Assembly: GCA_045104975.1 (NCBI GenBank)
Contig: JBGCCY010000062.1
Span: forward strand, 1 to 64,000
Source: CAJQQY01 sp045104975
GTDB taxonomy: Bacteria; Bacteroidota; Bacteroidia; Chitinophagales; Saprospiraceae
Length of the DNA stretch: 64,000 nucleotides
Reading direction: 5' to 3'
The notes under the pieces are model-generated. The model was not told where the DNA came from. It saw only the letters and a program-made list of their open reading frames with translations, and ran no database searches. The position numbers and the translations under genes were made by a program. Shown here piece by piece: positions 46,227-53,690 of the stretch. Each line of letters begins with the position of its first letter. Within the stretch, counting starts at the first letter, position 1.

Positions 46227-46367
46227 TTATCCGAATGGTGGTGGATCACCTTTAGCCCCAAATGGTGGTGGATCGCCTATTCCTCCTTTAATACTTTTAA
46301 TTGATTTGCTATCTAATAATTGTGTCGCATTTAATTTACTTGCGAAGTTTTTGATTGCATTATTCAT
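46227..46367 (-). CDS. 46-aa double-glycine leader peptide with repeated GDPPPFG core
   Basis: A short gene: ATG at 46367, TAA at 46227-46229. The first 29 residues look like a peptide leader of the Bacteroidota bacteriocin/RiPP type, amphipathic and ending with KSIKSIKGG. After GG the core is IGDPPPFGAKGDPPPFG, with a 9-codon tandem repeat visible in DNA too (two copies of AATGGTGGTGGATC plus a CC end, 27 bp apart, on the plus strand). Upstream on the minus strand, TATATTTA (46429-46422) fits a -7 element. No modification enzyme or C39 peptidase is nearby. A secreted signal, toxin or antimicrobial peptide is possible. Confidence 0.65.
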   Translation of the reverse strand: MNNAIKNFASKLNATQLLDSKSIKSIKGGIGDPPPFGAKGDPPPFG

Positions 46368-46834
46368 AATAATTGTTTTTTTAGTGATTGATTATTGAAA
46401 CGTTTGTTCCTAAGTACGATGTAAATATAGAGCGGGATGTAAAATTCCTTAGGTAGTTAGGTTTCTATAAGTGGGAATATGGTTACAGCAATAAAAAAAA
46501 CCTCATAAAGTGCTGACAATCAACACTTTACAGTATCTTATAAAAATAAAAAATACCATTTTTATTGAAAAATAAATGAAAAAAAATACCATTCGCCCTC
46601 CCGTTTCAAGGGATTGTAACGATTTCCAGAGTGTGATGTAACCATTTTACCTATGAAATGTAACCTAATTACCAGCGATTTTTTGAGGAATAGAATTTGC
46701 AAAATAATGGGGCGAAAAATGAAGCAAGAAATAGAGTTTCTAGAAAAAAAAATGAAAAAAAGTATCTTTTTGGAAGAAATCAATTAATTGATTGAGGCTT
46801 TTTTATACTTTTTTTTGAAAAAAATTAGATTGTT
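46368..46834. other. Intergenic stretch with promoter elements and TGTAAC repeats
   Basis: About 470 bp. It holds the probable promoter of the small peptide (46422-46429, minus), a weak hairpin AAAGTG-N11-CACTTT (46507-46529) and three direct repeats TGTAAC (46615, 46637, 46659), exactly 22 bp apart. A 44-codon ORF at 46653-46787 is not supported. Confidence 0.45.
46615..46664. promoter_or_regulatory. Three TGTAAC direct repeats spaced by 22 bp
   Basis: TGTAAC begins at 46615, 46637 and 46659; the reverse complement is GTTACA. A period of about two helical turns places all copies on one face of DNA, as seen for LytTR-type regulators, whose consensus also contains GTT. The next gene start is 46835 on the plus strand. 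Confidence 0.35.
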
Positions 46835-47557
46835 ATGATTATCAGAACCATTTTTTTATTCTTTTTGATCTTTAATTTTTTCCATTGCAAGGAATCAACC
46901 ACTCAAAAAGAAGAGATAAAAACAAAACCACTCGAAAAATTTGATTCTCCTCTCCTTTTTAACCCCGAGAGTCACTACAACAATTATAAAGATTTAAAGC
47001 ATCGAGTTAAGAAACTTAGATCTGAAGTCAATCAAAAGGATAATATCGCTGAAAAACTTCCCCTTGGAAGAGAACTTTTCGCCAATCTTTTAATCGATTC
47101 CATTTTCAATTATTGGTACGGAACAACTTGGGATTTTAATGGACACACCAAAACTCCCCGAAATGGAGAAATTGCTTGCGGATATTTTATCACCACCACC
47201 ATGAAAGATGTAGGCATCAACCTAAATCGAATTAAATTAGCTCAACAAGCCTCTTCAGAAATAATTAAAAAATTATGCAAAGAAAATACGATCAACCTAT
47301 TTTCTGATTTAGGAAAATTGAAAACCTATTTATCTGAGATTAAAAATAACGAAGTGCTTATTTTAGGGTTAGATTACCATGTTGGATTTGTAGTGAAACG
47401 TAATGGGAAAAATTATTTTATTCATTCTAATTATATTTCGAGGGAAGGAGTGATTAAGGAAATTTTGGAAAACTCCCTAGCCATCAAAAGTTCAAATATT
47501 TATATGATTGGAAATGTAACTCGGAATGATCAGTTAATTTTAGACTGGTTGAATTAA
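46835..47557 (+). CDS. Envelope protein, probable NlpC/P60-like cysteine hydrolase
   Basis: A 240-aa protein with a lipoprotein-like signal (Cys18 in FFHCKES). The mature part has the order of a papain/NlpC-P60-like fold: YGTTWDFNGHTKTPRNG followed by EIACGYFITTTMKDVG (candidate nucleophile Cys), an AQQASSEIIKKL helix, then LGLDYHVGFVV (candidate His) and NYFIHSNYI (candidate third polar residue). Such enzymes cleave peptidoglycan stem peptides or related amides. No cell-wall-binding domain is present. First of a run of small plus-strand envelope genes. The family assignment rests on motif order only. Confidence 0.55.
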   Translation: MIIRTIFLFFLIFNFFHCKESTTQKEEIKTKPLEKFDSPLLFNPESHYNNYKDLKHRVKKLRSEVNQKDNIAEKLPLGRELFANLLIDSIFNYWYGTTWDFNGHTKTPRNGEIACGYFITTTMKDVGINLNRIKLAQQASSEIIKKLCKENTINLFSDLGKLKTYLSEIKNNEVLILGLDYHVGFVVKRNGKNYFIHSNYISREGVIKEILENSLAIKSSNIYMIGNVTRNDQLILDWLN

Positions 47558-47634
47558 TAGATTGTGGTTAATGCAGAAAAAAATTATGCATATTTGCCAT
47601 CAAATAGAATGAATATTTCACAAAAAAAAAGACA

Positions 47635-48276
47635 ATGAAAGAGTTAATAATACTAATCTGCATATTTTCAAATTTAAGTTTTATCAGCACTAAGTTAAAT
47701 GCACAATCTCTAGAAACGGCAACAGCCGCATTAAATGAAATTGATAGTTTTAAACAATTGGAACAATTAAAAACCAAGCACCTTGATTGGAGTATTTCAA
47801 GTGACAAAACCCTGGTTTCTGATTCCATTAAATTTTCAAAAATTACAAAAGCAAAAATTGGAGATATTATACAAATGCAATACGCTCCTAATGCACCAAC
47901 CTTTGTACTAAAAATAATTAGCATAGAAGAGGAAGAGCTCTGCAAAGCAAAATATATTTATCTCGACGGATCCAAATATTCAAAACCTGAAATTGATTCT
48001 TTGCGAACAAAAATAATCCAGCAGTACCAAGAAGGTGAAAATTTTGAAACCTTAGTTAATAAATATACCATGGACGGAAGTCCAAATGGTGATTTACCTT
48101 GGTTTTACAAAGGCATGATGGTGGATGAATTTTATCAAGGAGTTAGAGATAAAAGTAAAGGTGAAATATTTACCATTGACGTAGAAGGAAATAATTGGTT
48201 TTATGTTGTTCTAAAAAATGAGGATAACAAAATTGAAAAAGCAGTCAATGCAATTAGGATTAGGTATGAGGAATAG
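47635..48276 (+). CDS. Exported parvulin-type (PpiC) peptidyl-prolyl isomerase
   Basis: A 213-aa exported protein: signal peptide 1-22 (cleavage near LNAQS), a helical N-terminal region to about 55 and a PpiC-like rotamase domain in the second half. It shows KAKYIYLDGS, IQQYQEGENFETLVNKYTMDGSPNGDLPWF and GEIFTIDVEGNNWFYVVL, which follow the parvulin pattern of FxxLAxxxSxD...GGxLGW...F. It probably helps fold periplasmic or outer-membrane proteins. It lacks the chaperone domain of SurA, so it is a small accessory enzyme. Confidence 0.75.
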   Translation: MKELIILICIFSNLSFISTKLNAQSLETATAALNEIDSFKQLEQLKTKHLDWSISSDKTLVSDSIKFSKITKAKIGDIIQMQYAPNAPTFVLKIISIEEEELCKAKYIYLDGSKYSKPEIDSLRTKIIQQYQEGENFETLVNKYTMDGSPNGDLPWFYKGMMVDEFYQGVRDKSKGEIFTIDVEGNNWFYVVLKNEDNKIEKAVNAIRIRYEE

Positions 48277-48319
48277 AAAATATTTCTTTTCAAGAAGTCA
48301 ATTTTAGACCAAAAAATAA

Positions 48320-48718
48320 ATGAAAAAACTAATTAAAAACATCCTACTTTTCATCTTGCCATTTCTAATCATGATTCTCATCAATGAATCAGTTCGCCCA
48401 ACCATAGAGGAAAAACCATATAAATTAAAAGGTGTTCAAACAATGAACTCAAATATAGTTTCTAAAAATAAATGCTCTTGGAATTGCTACATCGATACGA
48501 ACTATTGCAAAAAGTATCATGTCAAAACTGTTTCTAATTATTTCGAATACATTGATCCAATCTATGAAGGAATAATTAGGTCTTTACATTCAACTGGCAG
48601 TTATGGATTAGCCAATGTTATTTTTCTAGTCCTTCTCCTCCCCTTCTTGATGTTTCTTTTATTTGTAAAAATTCTTGATCTCCAAAGTCAAATTAATTCT
48701 TTAAAATCAAAGTCGTGA
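48320..48718 (+). CDS. Two-helix membrane protein with CX3CX6C motif
   Basis: A 132-aa protein: one transmembrane helix at 7-22 and a second at 98-120, with a loop between that holds Cys52, Cys56 and Cys63 (KCSWNCYIDTNYCKKYH). The loop then carries a conserved-looking EYIDPIYEGIIRSLHSTGSYGLAN segment leading into the second helix. The stop overlaps the GTG start of the next gene by four bases, so the two are translationally coupled. I know similar two-gene pairs in other Bacteroidota but no function for them. A disulphide or metal site in the periplasm is possible. Confidence 0.6.
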   Translation: MKKLIKNILLFILPFLIMILINESVRPTIEEKPYKLKGVQTMNSNIVSKNKCSWNCYIDTNYCKKYHVKTVSNYFEYIDPIYEGIIRSLHSTGSYGLANVIFLVLLLPFLMFLLFVKILDLQSQINSLKSKS

Positions 48719-48918
48719 ATAATTTATCCGAACTCATCAATATCGTTTTTGTTTACTGCACCGATTTTATCATCAATCTGGCAAATCTATTTGATTGGTC
48801 TTATTATGAATTTAATGCTTTGATTTTTTGTTTTCTATACCCGTTATTATTTTTTGGATTGTTGATTTTGTATTTTATTCAAAAAAGAAGATTGAGTACC
48901 TTGCGGAATAACAACTAG
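48715..48918 (+). CDS. Small membrane protein coupled to the upstream gene
   Basis: A 67-aa protein beginning at GTG (48715) that overlaps the preceding stop as GTGA. It has an amphipathic first part (LINIVFVYCTDFIINLANLF), a short SYYEFNAL turn, one strong transmembrane helix (about 36-55) and a basic tail (QKRRLSTLR). Its size and coupling to the CX3CX6C protein suggest the two act as one membrane unit. Function unknown. Confidence 0.55.
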   Translation: MNNLSELINIVFVYCTDFIINLANLFDWSYYEFNALIFCFLYPLLFFGLLILYFIQKRRLSTLRNNN

Positions 48919-48926
48919 CAATAAAT

Positions 48927-49820
48927 ATGAAAATTCTAACCTTTTGCTTTTTAATCTTTTCCACATCAACTTATGGACAATTTCCTGATGAGTATAATTT
49001 CAAAAAAGATACCGCAAGTTTTATTAATTATATGTTAATTATAAAAACCGAAATCGATTCTAATAGCATTATTAAATATCAAACACTTACCAAACATTTC
49101 AATAATCAGGGGTTTATCAACCTTGAGTATACACTTGATAATTCCGGTGATACTATTGAATTGATCACATCTATTTTTCCTAACCAATTCACAGAGGTCC
49201 AATATCATAAATTGAAAAATCGGAAAGTAGATAAAGGCACTTTCATTTATAATCATGATGATTTTCTAATTCAGCAAATATGGAATTGGGGAGAAGGAAA
49301 TGAAAATGACACATCAACTTATACCTATAATAATCAAAATCAATTAATAAAAAAAGCTAACCAATATGAAATAGGTTATTATTACGATACCCTAATTTAT
49401 CAAAATCAAAACTTGATTTCAATTCTTTCTTATGATCCAAAATCTGACCTTAGAAGCTCAATTTCTTATTATTACAACGATAGAGGTAAATTAAGTGAAA
49501 TAAAATCTTTCGATGAGAAAGGAACTTTATTGTCTCTAGAAAAATTTATGCATTTCAATAAAAACCAACCAACCTTAATTGAGAAAAATTATTTTTATTT
49601 TCAAGGCTATAAAGTTCAACAAAAGCAAACCTCTAAAATAGACTATTATCACAATGGCAAAACGAAGAGTGAAAAAAGTCAATTATATAAAAATGATAAT
49701 CTAGTTTGGGAAACCCATCTCATTTACTCTAAAGAAGGTTTTATAAAAGAGTATTTCTACGTTGATTTTCAGAGAAAAAGAAAAGAGTCATCATTCTCTA
49801 TTTTACAAAAAGAAAGATAA
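48927..49820 (+). CDS. Secreted YD/MORN-like repeat protein
   Basis: A 297-aa protein with a signal peptide (1-17). The mature part is made of beta-hairpin repeats of the YYDTLIYQNQNLISILSYD and YYYNDRGKLSEIKSFDEKG kind, resembling YD-type or toxin-antitoxin-associated MORN-like repeats found in many Bacteroidota secreted proteins. No catalytic domain. It begins 8 bp after the small membrane protein gene. Function unknown. Confidence 0.6.
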   Translation: MKILTFCFLIFSTSTYGQFPDEYNFKKDTASFINYMLIIKTEIDSNSIIKYQTLTKHFNNQGFINLEYTLDNSGDTIELITSIFPNQFTEVQYHKLKNRKVDKGTFIYNHDDFLIQQIWNWGEGNENDTSTYTYNNQNQLIKKANQYEIGYYYDTLIYQNQNLISILSYDPKSDLRSSISYYYNDRGKLSEIKSFDEKGTLLSLEKFMHFNKNQPTLIEKNYFYFQGYKVQQKQTSKIDYYHNGKTKSEKSQLYKNDNLVWETHLIYSKEGFIKEYFYVDFQRKRKESSFSILQKER

Positions 49821-49889
49821 AACATTCGTCAAAATATAATTTTTTATTTGTAAGAGCATTGTTATTTTACATTCTTAAACGAATCAAAT

Positions 49890-52253
49890 ATGAAAAACCT
49901 ATCACTCCCCTTCTTCATTTTATTTTTTCTAAACTTCGCCCAAGCGCAAACCATCAAAGTCCAACCATACCTACAAGACGCATCACCCAATTCCATCTTT
50001 ATTTTATGGGAAACCGACTCCTTGTCAGAGAGTATCGTCGAATGGGGATTAACTGATGTACTTGGAAATATCGCCATTGGAACGGCAGAAAGTTCTGTCA
50101 ATGATGCACAAATCCACGAAGTGAAAATCGAAGGACTTACCCGTTTTACTAAATACTTTTATCGAGTAAAAACAGGTGCTGCAACTTCTGATATTTATAC
50201 TTTCAAAACACCACCCTTTGCTTCCGACCAGGAATCTTTTCGAATAATTGCAATGAGTGATATGCAACGAGATGGTTCATTTCCCAATAAATTTCAAGAG
50301 GTCATTGAAGATGGTGTCATTGATTATTTAGCAGATGAATTTGGTGGAGAAACGATTGACAACCTTGCCTTGATTTTAATTCCAGGAGATTTAGTTTCGG
50401 ATGGAAATAATTATGGTTCTTGGGAAAATACTTTTTTTAACCCTGCGGAAAAACTATTTCGAGAAGTTCCAGTTTATCCAGTTCCAGGGAATCATGAAAA
50501 TAATTCGAATTACTTTTTTCAATATTTTAAAATGCCAGAAAACGGAACAGCTGGCTTCGAAGAACATTGGTGGTACAAAGATTATGGTAATACTCGAATC
50601 ATTGGTTTGGATTCTAACAATCCTTTTACAAATCAAGAACAACTCGATTGGCTCGATGGAATTTTGGGAATGACTTGTGCTTCTGACTCGATTGACTTTG
50701 TTTTTGCACAGCTTCATCATCCTCACAAATCTGAACTTTGGACACCAGGTGAATCTAATTATACTGGTGATGTCATTGAACGATTAGAAAATTTTAGTTC
50801 CGATTGCGGCAAGCCAAGTATTCATTTTTTTGGACATACACATGGCTACTCACGTGGTCAATCAAGAGATCATAAGCATCTTTGGATCAATGCTGCAACA
50901 GCAGGTGGTGCCATTGATAATTGGGGAGAGTTTCCCAATTTTGATTATGATGAGTTTTCTATTTCCCAAGATGAATATGGTTTTGTCTCTGTAGAAATTA
51001 CTGATGATGCCGATCCAAAGGTTGTCGTCAAAAGAATTGGTAGAGGCGATCAAGATGCGATAGTTGACAATGAGTTGAGAGATAGTTTTACCATGAGATT
51101 AAATCCTTCCATCGTAAATATCCCTACTCCCCTTTTTCCTATTGACGAAGAAGTCATTCCTGAATGCGTGATCCTCAAAGCAAATAATTTTTCCGCGCCT
51201 ACTTCTTCCTTGCATGGTCAAAGTCATTGGCAAGTAGCCAATTCCGCTGATGATTTTTTACAACCTGTGGCGGAGAGTTGGAAGAATTTTGAGAACTGGT
51301 ATTTTGAAGAAGATACTCAATTAGGTGATGATTTGACCGATGAAGAAATTTTAGGTTTAAATGGAAATTCAACTTATTGGTGGCGAGTACGCTATCGAGA
51401 TCGAGAATTAAATTGGAGCGAATGGACCACACCCGTTTCATTTACGACCGGTGCTTCGATTGCTTCCCAAAATCTTTTATTGAATGCGGGAGCAGAAGAT
51501 AGCTTAACAAATTGGATCCCAGTTGAAGGCGTGGTCGAAGCATTAATAGATGGCGTTTGCCAAGGCATTGCTCCTCATTCAGGCAATAGATATTTTGCCG
51601 TAGGTGGACTTTGTGAACATAGTGAAGTGGGTAGGTGTATTCAAAATGTAGACGTGACTTCCTTCGCAGATTCGATTGATGCTGGAAATTTTTCTGCCAA
51701 CTTTGGGGGTTATTTATCGAATTTTGGAGGAAGTGATTTACCCGAAATGAAATTGATTTTTTTAGATGAAGATGAATTAGAAATTAGTTCTTCCAATACG
51801 CTTTCGACCTTGAATAATTCATGGTCCATATTCTCTGAATGGATCAATATTCCTTCAGACACTCGCATCATCCGATTTGAATTAAAAGGTACTCGAAATG
51901 CTGGAACCGATAATGATTCTTATTTTGATGATTTATTTTTAACCGTTGGAAATACTGATTTTGGTTGTAGCATGTTTACTTCAGTTAGAAATCAGCCAAT
52001 GGCAAGACTTGAATTATTGAAAGTAAATCCCAATCCAATTCAAACGGTCGGTTATATTAATTTACCAAAAACCAATTACTCTCAGCTCCAATTTTCCATA
52101 GTTGATGCCAATGGTGCGAAAGTAATTTGTCCCACAAAATATGAATCGAATAAAATCGTTTTTGAAAAAGGTAATTTAGCCAAAGGCGTTTACTTCTTTT
52201 GGGTAAGAGAAAAAGGGAAAGTAATCGGACAAGGGAAATTTATTGTTATTTAA
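49890..52253 (+). CDS. Secreted metallophosphoesterase with T9SS sorting domain
   Basis: A 787-aa protein: signal peptide 1-18, an N-terminal fibronectin-type domain (about 22-105, as in purple acid phosphatases), and a calcineurin-like phosphoesterase domain (about 110-395) with SDMQ at the first metal motif, PGDLVSDG, PGNHENN and FGHTHGYSRG. An Ig-like domain (about 405-520), a carbohydrate-binding-type jelly roll (about 525-690) and a T9SS sorting domain (LLKVNPNPIQTVGY) follow. The first motif has Gln instead of the usual His or Gly. Likely a secreted phosphatase or nucleotidase for phosphate scavenging. The exact substrate is unknown. Confidence 0.88.
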   Translation: MKNLSLPFFILFFLNFAQAQTIKVQPYLQDASPNSIFILWETDSLSESIVEWGLTDVLGNIAIGTAESSVNDAQIHEVKIEGLTRFTKYFYRVKTGAATSDIYTFKTPPFASDQESFRIIAMSDMQRDGSFPNKFQEVIEDGVIDYLADEFGGETIDNLALILIPGDLVSDGNNYGSWENTFFNPAEKLFREVPVYPVPGNHENNSNYFFQYFKMPENGTAGFEEHWWYKDYGNTRIIGLDSNNPFTNQEQLDWLDGILGMTCASDSIDFVFAQLHHPHKSELWTPGESNYTGDVIERLENFSSDCGKPSIHFFGHTHGYSRGQSRDHKHLWINAATAGGAIDNWGEFPNFDYDEFSISQDEYGFVSVEITDDADPKVVVKRIGRGDQDAIVDNELRDSFTMRLNPSIVNIPTPLFPIDEEVIPECVILKANNFSAPTSSLHGQSHWQVANSADDFLQPVAESWKNFENWYFEEDTQLGDDLTDEEILGLNGNSTYWWRVRYRDRELNWSEWTTPVSFTTGASIASQNLLLNAGAEDSLTNWIPVEGVVEALIDGVCQGIAPHSGNRYFAVGGLCEHSEVGRCIQNVDVTSFADSIDAGNFSANFGGYLSNFGGSDLPEMKLIFLDEDELEISSSNTLSTLNNSWSIFSEWINIPSDTRIIRFELKGTRNAGTDNDSYFDDLFLTVGNTDFGCSMFTSVRNQPMARLELLKVNPNPIQTVGYINLPKTNYSQLQFSIVDANGAKVICPTKYESNKIVFEKGNLAKGVYFFWVREKGKVIGQGKFIVI

Positions 52254-52583
52254 AAAAAAAATATCTGTTTAAACGAATCCCCTTTATTCTACTTTTTTGT
52301 TGAAGCAAAGAAGTAGGAAAAACAATACATTATATATGGTGTTACGTAACCAATAAATAGAAATAACTTTACCCTTTCATAGATTATTGGTACCTAGTAT
52401 GATTATTGCTTCTCTATAAAAGTTCACTATTTTTTGTAGTTCTATTAGGAAGAAGCGTTAAGTAATTAAACAATAAAACTAAACTAATTTTTAACTTTTA
52501 CTTAACAGCTTCAAATCAGAAAACCAATCGGAAATCATTAATTTTGTAACCTTTTTTGAAATGTAACACAATCTATTTTCAAT
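52254..52583. other. Intergenic stretch with ArsR-like half-sites and a promoter element
   Basis: About 330 bp. It contains AACAATACATT (52321-52331), close to the intergenic-repeat right block, and GTTACGTAACCAAT (52341-52354), which shares ACGTAACCAAT with the second ArsR operator. TAATTTTG (52539-52546) is an exact -7 element for the next gene. No gene was found. Confidence 0.4.
52539..52546 (+). promoter_or_regulatory. -7 promoter element TAATTTTG
   Basis: An exact match to TAnnTTTG, 37 bp before the serine-hydrolase ATG. No TTTG was found at the -33 position. Confidence 0.4.
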
Positions 52584-53504
52584 ATGAGTCCAAATCACCT
52601 ATCTAAAATTGTATTCTTTTTATTCTTTTCCATTTCCCTTTCTGCTCAAACTAATCTTCGAAATTTAGGAATTCCTTATGCTACTTTCGCCAAAAATTAT
52701 AAACCTTTAGAGGTTTGTGAGAGCACTACACTAGAAGCTCAACTGAACCAGAAATTAAACCAAAATCCAACTTGGAGAAAATTGATTCAACAGAAAAAAA
52801 TGTCTGTGGCTCTTGTTGATTTGAGCAATTCAAGTAATACTCGATTTGCAGAAGTGAATGGAGATAAAATGATGTATGCTGCAAGTTTGCCAAAAATTGC
52901 CATTCTTTTGGCAGCTGTTGATGCGATTGACAAAGGAGAATTAAAAGAAACTGCTGCAGTAAAAAAAGACTTACAATTAATGATTGCCAAATCTAATAAT
53001 CAAGCTTCAACTCGAATGATTGATAGATTAGGTTATGATAAAATAGCTGATGTTCTTACCAATCCTCGGTACAATTTATATGATGAAAACAATGGAGGAG
53101 GATTATGGGTTGGTAAAAGATATGCAGCAGGAGGTAAAAAAAACCCAGATCCTTTGCAAGGATTAAGTCACGCAGCAACTGCCAGTCAAGTAGCTAAATT
53201 TTACTACATGATGGCTCATGGAAAATTAGTTAGTCCTAAGCGTTCTGAACAAATGATGCAAATCATGGTCAACCCAAAGTTGCATCATAAATTTGTTAAT
53301 ACACTTGAAAAAATTGCTCCTAAAGCAAAGTTATTTAGAAAATCAGGATCATGGAGTATTTACCATTCTGATAGTATTATGGTGTGGGGACCTAAGCGAC
53401 AATATATTTTGGTCGCATTGGTAGAGGATCCAAAAGGAGAACAAATCATTCGCCAAATTGCAAAAAAGGTAGATAGTTTAGTGGTTAAGAAAAAATCATT
53501 ATAA
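52584..53504 (+). CDS. Exported class A beta-lactamase/PBP-fold serine hydrolase
   Basis: A 306-aa exported protein with a signal peptide (about 8-22). The penicillin-recognising motifs are all present: SLPK (Ser101, Lys104), SNN (137-139) and KSG near 255 (RKSGSW). The typical class A omega-loop ExxLN is not evident, so it may be a D,D-peptidase or a specialised hydrolase instead of a true beta-lactamase. It is closely related in layout to the larger hydrolase at 56562-57818, and a transporter-HEAT gene lies between them. It ends in a strong terminator. Confidence 0.82.
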   Translation: MSPNHLSKIVFFLFFSISLSAQTNLRNLGIPYATFAKNYKPLEVCESTTLEAQLNQKLNQNPTWRKLIQQKKMSVALVDLSNSSNTRFAEVNGDKMMYAASLPKIAILLAAVDAIDKGELKETAAVKKDLQLMIAKSNNQASTRMIDRLGYDKIADVLTNPRYNLYDENNGGGLWVGKRYAAGGKKNPDPLQGLSHAATASQVAKFYYMMAHGKLVSPKRSEQMMQIMVNPKLHHKFVNTLEKIAPKAKLFRKSGSWSIYHSDSIMVWGPKRQYILVALVEDPKGEQIIRQIAKKVDSLVVKKKSL

Positions 53505-53526
53505 TTAATAAATCATAGATTATTCT

Positions 53527-53566
53527 AAAAAACGCCGATTGCAAATTTTGCAATCGGCGTTTTTTT
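53527..53566. terminator. Strong bidirectional terminator
   Basis: AACGCCGATTGC and GCAATCGGCGTT form a perfect stem extended by flanking A and T tracts (53527-53545 with 53547-53565), ending in a T run. Confidence 0.85.
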
Positions 53567-53690
53567 GGCTTATAAACAAAATAAATATTAGTTAAAACTT
53601 ATTTTAAAAATTGCAATTGATTAAAACAAAACCAACCTTTATACTTTGTAAGGATACCACCCATTTCATTATTTTAGATTAATCAAGAAT

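Noticed and set aside
46234..46277. The 27-bp tandem repeat as a non-coding minisatellite
   Set aside because: The period is exactly nine codons, in frame within an ORF that has a leader, GG motif and stop, so coding repetition explains it better.
46653..46787. 44-codon ORF before the NlpC-like gene
   Set aside because: The composition is that of random AT-rich DNA, with no promoter, leader or family signal, and it overlaps the TGTAAC repeats.
47568..47945. 125-codon ORF opposite the PpiC gene
   Set aside because: The plus-strand frame has a signal peptide and the parvulin pattern; the antisense frame is Cys/Ser-rich noise.
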